A stretch of DNA of 64,000 bases, taken from the NCBI GenBank assembly GCA_019009955.1, contig CM032233.1:14083501-14147500 (forward strand), given 5' to 3'. Source of the DNA: Riptortus pedestris (taxonomy: Eukaryota > Arthropoda > Insecta > Hemiptera > Alydidae). Shown piece by piece: positions 43,866-54,774 of this stretch. Under the pieces are notes generated by a model, which ran no database searches, had not been told where the DNA came from, and saw nothing but the letters and a program-made list of their open reading frames with translations. A program made the translations under genes and the position numbers. How positions within the stretch are numbered: the first letter of the stretch is position 1; every line of letters begins with the position of its first letter.

Positions 43866-43924
43866 AAGTGAATATATCATAAAAGGAGTCAGTTATTCGA
43901 ATCTTAAATGCCAAATATATTTTT

Positions 43925-44476
43925 GTTCTAAACATATTTTTGTAAGCCATATATTGTGCAAGTTATTCCCTTTTTCTCGTCTTCAAGTAGCAGAAAACCC
44001 CCACTTCTACGGAAGTCCTGCACACCATAGTAGATGCTCCATATTATATTACAAACCACACCCTGCATAAAGATCTTAATATCCCATTTGTAAAGGACCT
44101 AATTCCCTTAAGATTCAAAAAATTCCATAGCAGGTTATCCAATCATCCTAATCCAGAAGTCCTAGCCCTTTCCAGCCTACTCATCCGTATTCCCCTCCGC
44201 GGCGCCTCAAGAGACAATGGCCCAGAGATCTCCTTGCTCTTGACTTCCTTGCCAGGCAGGGAGAGGCTGCTCCTCTCATTGTGGTGAAGGGGTGTAGGTA
44301 GCTTCTGTCGAGAGTGATGGAGGACGACTGTATTCTACATATCACCTTACCAAATGCATTTAAATGCAGAATGTAATATTCCTAATAAAATAAATTAATC
44401 AAATGATTCAGTTATGTGTCAATGCCGTAAATGAGAAATCTGCTTAGTTTTTGGATACCATGCTTGACGGGTTTTG
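43925..44476 (+). mobile_element. HINE 3' part interrupted by a Jockey tail
   Basis: Before the insert: CCCTTTTTCTCGTCTTCAAG then AAAACCCCCACTTCTAC (to 44010). After it: GAGAAATCTGCTTAG (44431-44445) and a poor 3' hairpin. Confidence 0.6.
44011..44396 (+). pseudogene. Jockey-like retrotransposon 3' end
   Basis: From GTCCTGCACACC (44015) a frame is open: VLHTIVDAPYYITNHTLHKD, then LNIPFVKDLIPLRFKKF, NHPNPEVLALSS, to about 44215. The 3' UTR follows with AAGGGGTGTAGGTAGCTTCT and a terminal AATAAAATAAATTAAT. Matches 62520-62945. Only the last part of ORF2 is present. Confidence 0.8.
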
Positions 44477-45017
44477 TTCATTTTAGCCTGCAATGTGTGG
44501 AGGTTGTGGTACCTTGAATAAGGAGCTGGGTAGATGGTTTTCTGCCCGGGAAGAAGAATACACATGTGGGTTATGAGTTTTTTATAGGGAACATTTATCC
44601 CCAAGGTTCGGGGCTTCATCAGGGCTAAATGATGCTAGGGGAAGATCAATAGCGTCAGACACGAGAAAAATACTAACAGGCCCCCAATCCAATCCACGCC
44701 AGTATCTCTTTATATATTCCCCTCCCCTCTCTCTCCTTATCGGCACTGTTCTCCTCTTCCAAACAACCTCTTACGAAACAATTACTCGACGCTCCTTTTT
44801 ACTCTGTTAGGCCTTCTTTTTTATTGGGCCGGCGAACAATGCGAATCGCCCCTTCCAGAATGGTCAGCTCCTTTGGACGTACTCTCTCCCGCCCCCTCCA
44901 TGATCTATCCCGCAAACAATGCTCCAACATATCTCTCTCTCGCTCAAAGCAGAAGTACCCAAATCTTTTTTCTCACATAGACCACTTGCCATGTTTTTCG
45001 GTTTTGGGTATACCCCT
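44477..45017. other. Unassigned, GC-richer stretch
   Basis: Two frames of 74 to 84 codons overlap on opposite strands at 44824-45088; neither has recognisable motifs. On the minus strand CCCTGATGAAGCCCC, loop, GGGG (44608-44633) has a CUGAUGA string and a 4-base hairpin but lacks a proper GAAA. 44965-45005 is inverted relative to 46988-47025. Confidence 0.35.
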
Positions 45018-45335
45018 GCTAACCAGAGGAGTGCACGGCCTCCCCCCCACCGAATTTTTTTCAGTGTGTAGTACCTAATGAAAAACAAATTCTGTTACAG
45101 CGAGATAACGCACTTCTCACGGGTTCGTCTGAAAAAACAAAATTTTAAAGATTGCCTGAAAGTCTTGAGGAGTTGTTAATGTAAGTATTTCCAGGTGAAT
45201 CAGTGGTAGTGTTTTCTTTTTGTAACCACGAGATCTCGAGATCGAATCTCGCCGGGAGTGACTATTTTCTGAGCTTTGTTTTTACTTTTTGTTTCTAAGG
45301 CGTTTATTTAATATTAATAAATTATTGAAAAGTTG
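45018..45335 (+). mobile_element. tRNA-derived SINE, copy 3
   Basis: AGGAGTGCACGGCC, AGTACCTAATGAAAAACAAA, then ATCAGTGGTAG and GAGATCGAATCTCGCCGG (45236-45253), ending with AATAAATTATTG. 45336-45529 is unassigned. Confidence 0.75.
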
Positions 45336-45529
45336 TTTAACTTGACGACAGAAGTATACGTCAGTGACCCAAGGCCAAGGACAATGAAAATATAGCTCTA
45401 AAGTGTAAAACTGTTAAAAAATATTTTTATGACTAGAGCTTGAAAATTTTAAATATCTTTATTAATTGTAAAATAAAATAATTACAAATAAACGGGTAAA
45501 GCTAAAGAAACCCGTTTAAAAATATGATC

Positions 45530-46045
45530 GATATATCCGCATTATTATTGATAACTGTTATATATTTATGTGTTCAATTAATAGTGATATATTTCTTGTC
45601 TAATATTCAATATTTCCTTATACTCATTATATTTTAGACAGAAAGCATTCAAATTTCTTTAAATATATGGAACATGTTAAAAATAAAATACCAATAATTA
45701 AAAACAACTTTTTATTTATTTATTAATATTGAATAAACTCCTTAGAAACACAATGTATAAAAACCAAAACCCAGACAAAAAAAATAGTCGCTCCCAGCGA
45801 GATTCGATCTCGAGATCTTGTTCTTACAGAAAGAAAACCCTACCACTGAGCAACCGATTCCTTTGGAAATACTTACCTTAACAACACCTCAAGGCTTTGA
45901 GGCAATCTTTTTCATTTTTTTTAGACGAACGCGTGAGAAGTGCGTTCTCTCGCTTTATCAGAATTTGTTTTTCATTAGGTACTACACACTGAAAAAGTTT
46001 CGTTCAAATCGGATGGGGGGGGGGAGGCCGTGCACTCCCCTTGTA
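45530..46045 (-). mobile_element. tRNA-derived SINE, copy 4, longest
   Basis: From GGGGAGTGCACGGCC on the minus strand (about 46042) through the tRNA-like part (GTTGCTCAGTGGTAG, GAGATCGAATCTCGCTGG; 45790-45860) to a 250-base 3' part shared with 30119-30340. No usable acceptor pairing. The frame at 45818-46051 is an accident of this repeat. Confidence 0.75.
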
Positions 46046-46540
46046 AGGTAATATTGCATTTTTGAAAATTCATCAACTTCAAATGTGCTTTGGCTGATGG
46101 TCTAACTGTAGTGAGATGTAGTAGAGATAATCAATAAAAAGTCCGTCACGCAGGGGCTGCGTTAACTAAGCAGATTGATTTCCCACGTGCGTCATTTATT
46201 TGCATTTATCTCAAAACGTATAAAGTTCAATGAGAGCAATATTTGGTATTCAGGCTTCAAATGAAGTGCTTAATAGTATAACATCTTACTGTCAATATGA
46301 CATGAGTAGGAGTGGGGGTTTACTGAAGGCCGACCATTAAAAAATACTCGGTTAATAATCAAGGTAGTGAAAAAAAATACATAACGACATTTATAAAAGA
46401 TTACATTTGCAATATGATTGGATCGATACAATCTTTCCAACTCATAAAACGGATATGTTAAGAATTTTGAAATACCCCCCTCTAAACTACCCCTCCCACT
46501 GGTCGTACTTTAGCTATTAAGGAACTTGACGTAAAACGTT

Positions 46541-46589
<49 letters not shown>

Positions 46590-46995
46590 GAAAGGAGAGT
46601 GGGAGATTTATAACCGATAAAGATTTCCAGTTTGTATTCAGTGTTTATTCCGTTAAATGACAAATGTGTTTATAACAAGAGCTGCTTTTAATATCAAAAT
46701 TACACAAATGAGATTTACGATTAACTTCACTAAATTGATGCTAAATTTTGAAACTTTGTTAAGTGCCAGGTTCATCCCACCCCCTAAAAAGGGTTTATGT
46801 TTGATTTTCAGTAATACATAAATACTTAATTTTATTCAGGTTGGCTTTAATTTCATTTTAGTTTCATTGATAAATTTATAAAATTTAATGTGTTTTTAAC
46901 CTTTTTCTTCTATATCTCACTACAATTAGGCATCAGTCAAAGCACATTTGAAGTTGATGAATTTTCAAAAATGCAATATTAGCTAAGGAGGAGTC
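46040..46995. repeat. Inverted 85-base arms flanking a HINE and a decayed repeat
   Basis: 46045-46130 (AATATTGCATTTTTGAAAAT...GTAGTGAGAT) is inverted at about 46908-46982 (ATCTCACTACAATT...GCAATATT). The arms may be ends of an older element of unknown type. Confidence 0.6.
46136..46586 (-). mobile_element. HINE 3' two-thirds, A-type
   Basis: AAAAAGTCCGTCACGCAGGG, GCTGCGTTAACTAAGCAGAT, A-type 3' half, C-rich block (46483-46500), ending in (TA)n 46544-46585. The 5' third is missing. Confidence 0.85.
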
Positions 46996-47250
46996 TACCC
47001 AAAACCGAATAACATGGCAAGTGATCTCTGAGACATAGAAGTTTGGGGACCTTTGGCCTAAAGTCTAAGTTGGGTTAGGAATAATAAATAAAAAAGTCGG
47101 TTCAGCAGTATAGACGGGAACAGCTGACAAACAAACAGTTACCAAAGGCAAAATTGTTGATATCGTTTCAATTCCATGTGAAACAGAAAAGTATCGTGAA
47201 ATTTTGAGAAGAGACAGTATCAATGCAGAGACTGACTTTAAATTTGTATG
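46587..47250 (+). mobile_element. Decayed relative of the 930-base repeat
   Basis: Starts directly after (TA)n. GACAAATGTGTTTATAACAA (46661) and, at the end, AAAAGTCGGTTCAGCAGTAT then CAAACAAACAG and CATGTGAAACAGAAAAG match the order of 6717-7646. Confidence 0.5.
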
Positions 47251-47259
47251 TGTATAATT

Positions 47260-47427
47260 TGTAACGGTCGTCATTTTGTTTTTGTTTTTCAAGGGTCAAT
47301 AGGAATTTAAATATTTCTTTTCGAAAATCGCTTCAGGAGTGCAAAGAAATGTAGATTTATCTATTGCAAAATTTCACCTGGGAAATTTGCTTAGTTTATG
47401 CAGACCCTGCGTGAAGGACTTTTAATG
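47260..47427. mobile_element. Two HINE ends head to head
   Basis: 47275-47340 looks like a minus-strand 5' part (TTTCTTTTCGAAAATCGCTT); 47341-47427 is a plus-strand B-type 3' end with GGGAAATTTGCTTAG, CAGACCCTGCG and TGAAGGACTTTT. Confidence 0.6.
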
Positions 47428-47729
47428 ATATATTCATTGGTTCTTCTTCTGTCAGAGTCAGTGGAATTATATTCACTTTCATAGCGGGTCTCAATTTGTA
47501 AGGGACACAGTAAATTCTGGTCCGAATCATTGAGATGCCACAACCAATTAGAATGTTTCCTGGTGCATTTACTGAAATTTATTGGCTGTAATGTAGATGG
47601 AAGCAGGGGTAAGGGAGGGAAATAGCTGGAGTAATACGGCCGTTCGGCGAGGATCAAAGGAGTTTCCTCTTGTATTATTCGTGGGGCTGCCACATTGAAG
47701 GTGTTTAGCATTACAATCGCCCCATGCAT
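47391..47729 (-). CDS. Unidentified open frame, 112 codons
   Basis: Opens MHGAIVMLNTFNVAAPRIIQ and includes CTRKHSNWLWHLNDSDQN and ETRYESEYNSTDSDRRRTNE. About the last 12 residues fall in a HINE 3' end, so any original protein continued differently or ended earlier. Composition is more even than in the flanks and the part 47430-47729 matches no repeat in the window. It could be an exon, a captured piece or chance. I recognise no domain. Confidence 0.2.
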   Translation of the reverse strand: MHGAIVMLNTFNVAAPRIIQEETPLILAERPYYSSYFPPLPLLPSTLQPINFSKCTRKHSNWLWHLNDSDQNLLCPLQIETRYESEYNSTDSDRRRTNEYIIKSPSRRVCIN

Positions 47730-47867
47730 AAATCCCCCCCCCCCCCGTTGGAACCCTGCCCTCGGTAATAGAACATGTTTGAGGAAAGGCTTTTAGTAGA
47801 AATCTCTATGTAATAGGTGTTTTGGAATGTAAATTCCATCAAGCCATATAATTCATATAATTGTTAG

Positions 47868-47930
47868 CTGGTTTCCCTTACGGGAAATGAGCGAAATAGC
47901 TTTTACTCGTCCTGCGAATTCCATCTACCT
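47868..47930 (+). mobile_element. HINE 5' stub
   Basis: TTAGCTGGTTTCCCTTACGG then GAAATGAGCGAAATAGC. Confidence 0.5.
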
Positions 47931-47938
47931 ATTATAGA

Positions 47939-48925
47939 AGAAGTCCGTGACGCAGGGGCTGCGTCAAGCATTTTCATTTATCTCAAAACGTAAAATTTCT
48001 AATGAGAACAATATTTGGTATTTAGACTAATAATGTGCTTCATAATATAACAACTTATTGTTAATATGGCATAAGTAGGAGTGAGGGTTTATTAAAGGCC
48101 GGTAACCAAAAAAATGCAATTATCACGCTTAATAATCAAGATAGTGAAAAAACGGGCATAACAAAATTGATAGAATATTACATCTGCGGTAAGATTGGTT
48201 CTATTATATTCTATTAAGAATTGTGGCCACGCAGGTCACACCTGACAGTAATAGATTATTTTCTATGGGGGAGGTTGAAATAAATCTGTACAAGAACAGG
48301 TCGCAGAATATTGAAGACATGAAAAATAAAATCATATTGACGATAAATTCAATTTCAGAAGCAGAAATACTACTCTCAATATAGTGGTAAAAAGAAAAAA
48401 AACTAGATTTTGTTTCTTTACATGAGACTATGCAGGTGGCTTTTTGCAAATAACTACTGCGTAGTTAGTTTAAAATAAAATAATTCTAAGAAAACTTTCT
48501 TGAAGTAAACATTTTTTTGGATTCTTTCAAGAATACTTTCGTGTATTTTCGTTTTAAATAATTTTTTTTATTTATTTTTTTTTTTTTTTTGAGAATCCAT
48601 TCCTTTCTCCGTAGATTTGCTTCAAGGATAATTTTGTTGACTACAACTTTTATGTCAGATTTGTGCATTTGACGGCAAAGTCAAATAAAAAAAATTACTG
48701 AGACAAACTCGTTTTAGAATTTGATTTTCTTCAAGAATCCGCCATAAAAAGTAGGGATTCCACTGAAAATTTCCTAAGTTATATTCACTTGAGAAGTAAT
48801 GGAGAAGACTACGGGGTTGAAATGATTTTTTAGGGCTCCCAATTATGGCACACCAAGTGTCAGCCTTGTATTAAAATAATTTGAGGTTTTAAGTGGGGTG
48901 GTACAGGAACTTGGGACACTATATA

Positions 48926-48988
<63 letters not shown>

Positions 48989-49094
48989 GAACGAGCTTCA
49001 TTTTTGTCATCCTTTGGGTAGGATCGATGGACATTTAACATTTTCTTCGAAAATCGAGTCATGAGTTACGACCTTAAAGGAAATCTGCTAAAAG
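47939..49094 (-). mobile_element. HINE copy split by a mariner remnant
   Basis: 3' end GAAGTCCGTGACGCAGGGGC (47939-47958), A-type half to GATTGGTTCTATTA at 48207. It resumes at (TA)n (48935-48982) with ATTTTGAACGAGCTTCATTT and ends AAATCTGCTAAAA at 49094. Confidence 0.75.
48222..48384 (+). pseudogene. Mariner-type transposase C-terminal remnant
   Basis: The frame reads TPDSNRLFSMGEVEINLYKN, then RSQNIEDMKNKIILTINSIS, EAEILLSI and a stop near 48382. In a neighbouring frame IDYFLWGRLK appears, the PDLxxxDYFLWG block that carries the third catalytic acid in many insect Tc1/mariner proteins. At least two frameshifts. The surrounding 48215-48900 probably belongs to the element but shows no inverted ends I can define. 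Confidence 0.55.
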
Positions 49095-49429
49095 CTATTT
49101 GTCGTATCCTATTATATTATGATAACATTTGATGGAAGTAAACTCATTTCATTTCATATATGTGGTAAAAATTACGATTACTTTTACCAGGAATTTGAGA
49201 CATTTTGACTCGCCTTATGACCTTGACTTGCAGAAGCTAGAAGACTCGGCAGACTTTTGTCGGTCGGCAGGTAGGGTAAGGGCTTAGGAGGCCGTTGCCA
49301 TTTAGGAGGATCAGGGGGAAGGATAAGGCCCTCCACCAGCTGGGGGTGGGGGTGGGGGCTGTTATTCAAGGGCCCCCCCTCAACCCCTCTCATTGTTATC
49401 TGCTTGTTTGTCGCTCCCCTTGGTATACC
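49095..49429. other. Unassigned, GC-richer stretch
   Basis: No repeat or gene recognised; C and G runs near 49340-49380. Confidence 0.4.
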
Positions 49430-49488
49430 CTGTCTCTGCCCTCCTTTCCCATCTCAATCTCTCTCTCTCCCTCTCCCTCTCCCTCTCT

Positions 49489-49519
<31 letters not shown>

Positions 49520-49725
49520 CCTCCCTCTCCCTCACTCTCTCTTTCTCCCTCTCCCTCTCTCTCTCTCTCTCCCTCTCTCTCTCCCTCTCCGTCTCCCTCT
49601 CCCTCTCCCTCTCGCTCTCTCGCTCCCTCTCCCTCACACTCTCCCCCACTCTCGCTCTCACGCTCCCTCTCCCTCTCCCTCTCCCTCTCCCTCTCTCTCC
49701 CTCTCCCTCTCCCTCTCCCTCTCTC

Positions 49726-49793
<68 letters not shown>

Positions 49794-49880
49794 CCCCCCT
49801 CTCTCCTCTCTCACTCTCTCTTTCTCTCTATCACTCTATCTCTCTCTCTCTCTCTCTCCCTCTCTCTTTCTCTCTTATGT
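49430..49880. repeat. Polypyrimidine (CT)n-rich tract
   Basis: About 440 bases of CT/CCCTCT repeats with a purine-poor plus strand. It keeps several frames open on both strands (Ser/Pro/Leu-rich or Arg/Glu-rich translations); these are not genes. Confidence 0.95.
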
Positions 49881-49891
49881 GTATATAAAAA

Positions 49892-50095
49892 AAAAAGGCA
49901 GTTGCGTAAACTAAGCAGATTTTTCACGTCAGGTTCTTCAATAGACTAATCTAAATACTGGTAAGACTTAACAACACTGTGAATATTAAGTGAATAAATG
50001 CAAACGGTTAGGAGAAATCTTACAGTCAATTTTTATAACCTCCCAAAGGAAAGAGGCTGAATTGTAAACAATTAGGTTAGCCGACCTAAAAAGAA
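49892..50095 (-). mobile_element. HINE B-type 3' end
   Basis: GTTGCGTAAACTAAGCAGAT, then CAACACTGTGAATATTAAGT and GAATTGTAAACAATTAGG. The B block stops where the 30-base array begins. Confidence 0.75.
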
Positions 50096-50726
50096 TTTGA
50101 AATTTAGCTAATTTCCTAATAATAAATATAATTTTAGCTCATTTCTTAATAATGGGTAAAAGTTTCGGTTATTTCCCAATAAAAAATTTAAATTTAGCTT
50201 ATTTCCTAATAATAAATATAATTTTAGCTTATTTTCTAATTAGAAGTATAATTGTAGTTCATTTCTTAACAAAGGATAAAATTTCAGGTTATTTCCCAAT
50301 AAGAAATTTAAATTTAGTTTATTTCCTAATAAGAAATTTAAATTTAGCTTATTTCCTAATAAGAAATATAATTTTAGCCCATATCCTAATCATAGATACA
50401 ATTTTATGTTATTTCACATTAACAAATTTAAATTTAGATTATTTCCTAATAATGGATACAATTTTAGCTCATTTCCTAATAATGGATATTATTCTAGTTT
50501 ATTTCCTAATAAGAAATATAATTTCTTAATTAAATTAGCAAATGATTCCCTCATGGAAATTAGCTAATTTGGAAAAATGAGGGAAAAATTTGCTAATTTT
50601 TAATTTTACTACGAATCAAATTATTTAGTCTATTATATTAGTCTCTAGGGTAAAATCTGAGAACTATGTAATTTCCTTATTTCCTAATATGAAATTGAAA
50701 TATAGCTTATTTCCTAATGAGAAATA
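50096..50726 (+). repeat. 30-base tandem array, first part
   Basis: Degenerate unit TTTTAGCTTATTTCCTAATA then AGAAATATAA, repeated about 14 times to 50530, then decaying. The unit contains a short palindrome (ATTTCCTAATAAGAAAT). Because the period is a multiple of 3, frames stay open (for example 50152-50529); these are not genes. Confidence 0.85.
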
Positions 50727-51358
50727 TAATTTTTCTGTAATCGTTGAATAATGGTAACATTACTAAAATGAAAAGAGTGAAGAAAGTGAAACATTTTGCA
50801 ATAGAGTGATGAAAGTAATCACTTTCTTCACAAGTGAAGAAAGTGAATTGCCTTATTAATTAGTAATAAGTATAAATTAAAAAATAATTTGAAGTTGGAA
50901 ATTAAATGCTTTTAAATGTTTCTTAACATTGTAAGAATTTATTTTAACAAAATAAATTGAAATATGAATGAATTATTGGTGGAAATAATCAATATATTTT
51001 AAAATTTAAATATAATAATAATTACCTTCCTTGTTTATAACCTGCACTTGTTTATAACTGCACTACTTCACAATCATCACTAGTTGTTTTATAACTATGC
51101 TTATAACCTTTCACAACCATGCTTATAACATACCAACAACATATCATAATCTTCACAACATCCTAATTTTGTTCATATTCTGGTTAGATCTGATCATGTA
51201 TTACACGATTACAGAAAAAATTTAATATTACACTCGTGACGAAAGTAGAATTTACAACTCTCGTGAAACTACAACACTCGCTTCGCTCGTGTGGGTAAAC
51301 GTTTCACTCGAGTTGTAAAATGATCTACTTTCGTCACTTGTATAATAAATAACTATTC
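50727..51358 (-). mobile_element. 630-base foldback element, copy 2
   Basis: Reverse complement of 38688-39317, from TTTTTCTGTAATCGTTGAAT to AATAAATAACTATT. The foldback 51232-51350 has arms sharing GTGACGAAAGTAGA and ACAACTC with a loop including ACTCGCTTCGCTCGTG. This copy is slightly longer in the loop than copy 1. It lies inside the 30-base array. Confidence 0.75.
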
Positions 51359-51814
51359 TATAATGGTTTATACCTTTCCACCATTGAACACATCACAGAC
51401 ATTCACATGAAAGAGTAGTCTAACCCCACAGAATTCCATCATTCATTCTCAATATTAAATTCATATTTGAACGGCCAGTATTTGTGTCAGTATTGTGAAC
51501 GGCATTTTCGTAACCATTCCCATATTATAGATATTCAAGTCTGCATAGTTTCTATCCTATATCTACATTCTCAGTCATATCTAGTAATCAGTTAATAATT
51601 GAATTAATCCGAAAATAAAATAATCTATTCTCTGGTTTGGTTGAAGTAATGGAAACAGTTTTTAAACGTGCTGTATTTTACATATGTTGAATACCCATAC
51701 AAATTTTAGAGGAGACAGAATAAGCGGTTTCGGGGGATTGGTGCATAATTAAATCTCACATTGTCGGATAGAGGGGGCTTCACCCCAATTAACATTTATC
51801 GAGACAGTCTAATG
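51359..51814. other. Unassigned stretch
   Basis: No array units and no recognised element. Confidence 0.4.
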
Positions 51815-51873
51815 TAAATTGCAAGTGGTAAATCTCCTTAGTTTACGGAGCCCCGGCGGGGCTATGACGGGTT
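51815..51873 (+). mobile_element. HINE-like 3' end with enlarged hairpin
   Basis: GTGGTAAATCTCCTTAG, then the palindrome GAGCCCCGGCGGGGCT (51850-51865), then ATGACGGGTTTTT. The order of subterminal repeat, hairpin and GACGG end is kept, but the hairpin sequence differs from other copies. Confidence 0.55.
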
Positions 51874-51874
51874 T

Positions 51875-54770
51875 TTAGTGAATTTCACCATAGAAAAGTA
51901 TAACACATTACTGCCAATTTCCTTTCTAGAGAAATAAGCTAAAAGTGAATAAAGTGTTCAAAAATTAAGCCTTAAGTGAAATTAACACATGTGGGAGTAG
52001 GCTAAAATTAAATTTATTGTTAGGAAATAAGGTAAAATCAATTTTTTTATTAAGAAGTAAACTAAAATTACGTTCCTTATTAACATAAGCTGAAATTAAT
52101 TTTTTAATTGGGAAATAACCTAAATTTCAATTTCTTATTAGGTAATAACCAAAACTTTTATCGATTATTAGGAAATGAGCTAAAATTATATTTATTAATA
52201 GAAAATAAGCTATATTTAAATTTCTTAGCGGTAAATAAGGAATATAAATAGTTCGCGAATTTTACTCTAGGGAAATAGGCTAAACGTGAGTTAATTCTTA
52301 AAAAATGACATTAGTGAATTTCGTCCATATTGTTATAGGCTAAAATGAAATTTTAGAAATGACGTAAAAATACATTATTTACTACAACATAACCTAAAAT
52401 TTTATTTATTGCTTGAAAATAATCTAAATTAAAATTTCTTATTTGAAAATAAGGAAAGTAAATAGTTCGTCAATTTTACTCTATAGAATTAAAAATGATT
52501 TGATTCTTAAATTTAGAAATAAGTTAATTTTCACATCAAGAAAATAAGCTAGCATTTCATCCATTATTAGAAAATGAGATAAAATTATATTTCGTATTGG
52601 AAAATAAGCTAAATTTAAATTTCTTATTGGGAAATAAGGAAAGTAAATAGTTCGCAAATTTTACTATAGAGATATAAAAGTGATTTGATTTACAAAATTA
52701 AAAAATAAGCAAATTCTCCCGTCAAAGAAATAAGTTAAAATTAAATTTCTCATTAGGAAAGGGAGTAGTTAGAGAATTTTACCCACTAGAAAAATAAACT
52801 AAAAGTGAGTAAATTCCAAGGAAATTATGCCATGTTGCTATAGGCATAAATTAAATTTCTTTTTAGGAGGTAACGTAAAAACATTTTTTTTTATTAGGAA
52901 TAAAACTAAAATTAAGTTTCTTATAAAAAAAAAACCTAAAATAAATTTTGTTAGGAAATGAGCTAAAATTATTTTTAATTGTTTTTTTTAGGAAATAAGC
53001 TTGATTTCAATTTTTTATTAGGCAATAAGCTAACATTATTTTTCTTATTAGTAATTAAGGTAAAATGATATTTCTTATTAGGAAATAACCTAAAATTTTA
53101 TCTATTATTAGGAAATGACCTAAAATTTTATCAATAATTAGAAAATAAGCTAAATGATAATAATTCTTCCTAGGAAATAAGTAAATTAAATAGTTCGCAA
53201 ATGTTACTCTAGAGAAATACGCTAATTATGCCATTCGTGAATTTCGTCCATGTAGCTATAGACACAAATTTAATTTCTTATTAGGAAATAACGTAAAAAC
53301 AAAATAAAACAATTGTTTTCACTTTAGGAATTAAAATAAAATTGTTTCTTATTAGGAAATAAGCTAATATTATATTTCTTATTAGGAAATAACCTAAAAT
53401 TGTATCCATTATTAGGAATTGAGCTAAAATTATATTTCTCATTAGGAAATAAGGAACGTAAATAGTTAGAAATAAGCAAATTTTTAGTTCAAGGAGATAA
53501 GCTAAAATTAAATTTTTCATTAGGAAAGGTAGCAGTTAGAGAATTTCATCCCGAGAAATAAACTAAAAGTGGCAAATCAAATAAAGGGTTGGAACCGCCA
53601 GTATAGATGATACTATTGTCATGACCGACAGATGTGACAATAGTAAACTAAAAGTGAGTTAATTCCTAGGAAATTATGCTATAGTCGATTTCACCCATGC
53701 TATAGACAAAAATTAAATTTCTTATAAGGAAATAACTTACAAACAAATTTTTAATTATGAATAAACTAAAATTAAGTTTCTTATAAAAAAAAATAACCTA
53801 AAATTAATTTTTCTTACGAAATGAGCTAAAATTAAATTTCTTATTAGGAAATAAGCTAAAATTATATTTCTTAATATGAAATAAGCTAAAATGATACTTA
53901 TTATTGGGAAAGATTCTAAAATTATATTTCTTTTTAGGAATTAAGGTAAAATTATATTTCTTATTAGGAATTAAGGTAAAATTATATTTCTTATTAGGAA
54001 TTAAGGTAAAATTATATTTCTTATTAGGAATTAAGGTAAAATTATATTTCATATTAGGAATTAAGGTAAAATTAAATTTCTTATTAAGAATTAAGGTAAA
54101 ATTATATTTCTTATTAGGAATTAAGGTAAAATTAAATTTCATATTTGGTAATAACCTAAAGTTTTATCTATTATTAGGAAATGAGCTCAAATTATACTTC
54201 TCAATAGGAAATAAGATAAATTAAAATTTCTTAATAGGAAATAAGAAAATTAAATAGTTCTCAAACGTTAGTATAGAGTAATAGGCTCAAAGTGTGTTGA
54301 TTCTTATTAATGTTAGTAAATAGCATATTAATCCTTCCAAGGAAATACACTAAAATTAAATTTCTTGTTAGGAAAGTAAGAAGTTAGCGAATGTTTACCA
54401 CTAAAATAGCGAATTTTCTACAGAATTACAATGTTAGTGAATTTCCTATTAGGAAATATAGTGATATTACATTTTTTATTAGGAAAATAAGCAGTTGGAG
54501 AATTCCACCATACTAAAAAAATAGGTCACATGTGAATTAATTCTTCGGAAACTATGCTATTACCTAATTTCTCTATCGAAATTACCTAAAATAAACTAGT
54601 AGGAAATTAAGCAGCTTGCAAATTTTATTCCTAGAGAAAAAGACTAAAAATGTATTATTCTTAGAAAATCACGCAATTAGTATATTTCATCCGTGTAGGA
54701 ATATATATAGTATGAGGAAAGTAAGCAGTTAGAAAATGTACCCCTTGAAAAATGGGCTAAATGTGATGTA
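51875..54770 (-). repeat. 30-base tandem array, main part, opposite orientation
   Basis: Units such as AAATTTCTTATTAGGAAATA then AGCTAAAATT, the reverse complement of the unit at 50.1-50.5 kb. Unit spacing is irregular, and longer higher-order pieces (TAGTTCGCAAATTTTACTCT) recur at about 52.25, 52.45, 52.64, 53.19 and 54.25 kb. 53612-53644 holds a small hairpin ACTATTGTCA/TGACAATAGT. Confidence 0.85.
53926..54150 (-). repeat. Homogeneous block of the 30-base array
   Basis: About seven nearly perfect units of 30 bases (TTAAGGTAAAATTATATTTC then TTATTAGGAA). Open frames of 106 to 112 codons on both strands here are repeat translations with a 10-residue period. Confidence 0.9.
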
Positions 54771-54774
54771 ATAC

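Noticed and set aside
44608..44633. Another hammerhead motif
   Set aside because: CUGAUGA and a CCCC/GGGG hairpin are there, but the GAAA after stem II is missing.
45818..46051. 77-codon plus frame
   Set aside because: Antisense to a tRNA-derived SINE; not preserved in other copies.
49295..49949. Long open frames on both strands, 144 to 197 codons, rich in Ser/Pro/Leu or Arg/Glu
   Set aside because: Pure translations of the (CT)n tract; no start context or non-repeat sequence of note.
53804..54224. Open frames of about 106 to 112 codons with a 10-residue period
   Set aside because: The 30-base tandem unit is a multiple of three and keeps frames open on both strands.
50096..54770. CRISPR-like array
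   Set aside because: Units adjoin without unique spacers and the genome is clearly eukaryotic.
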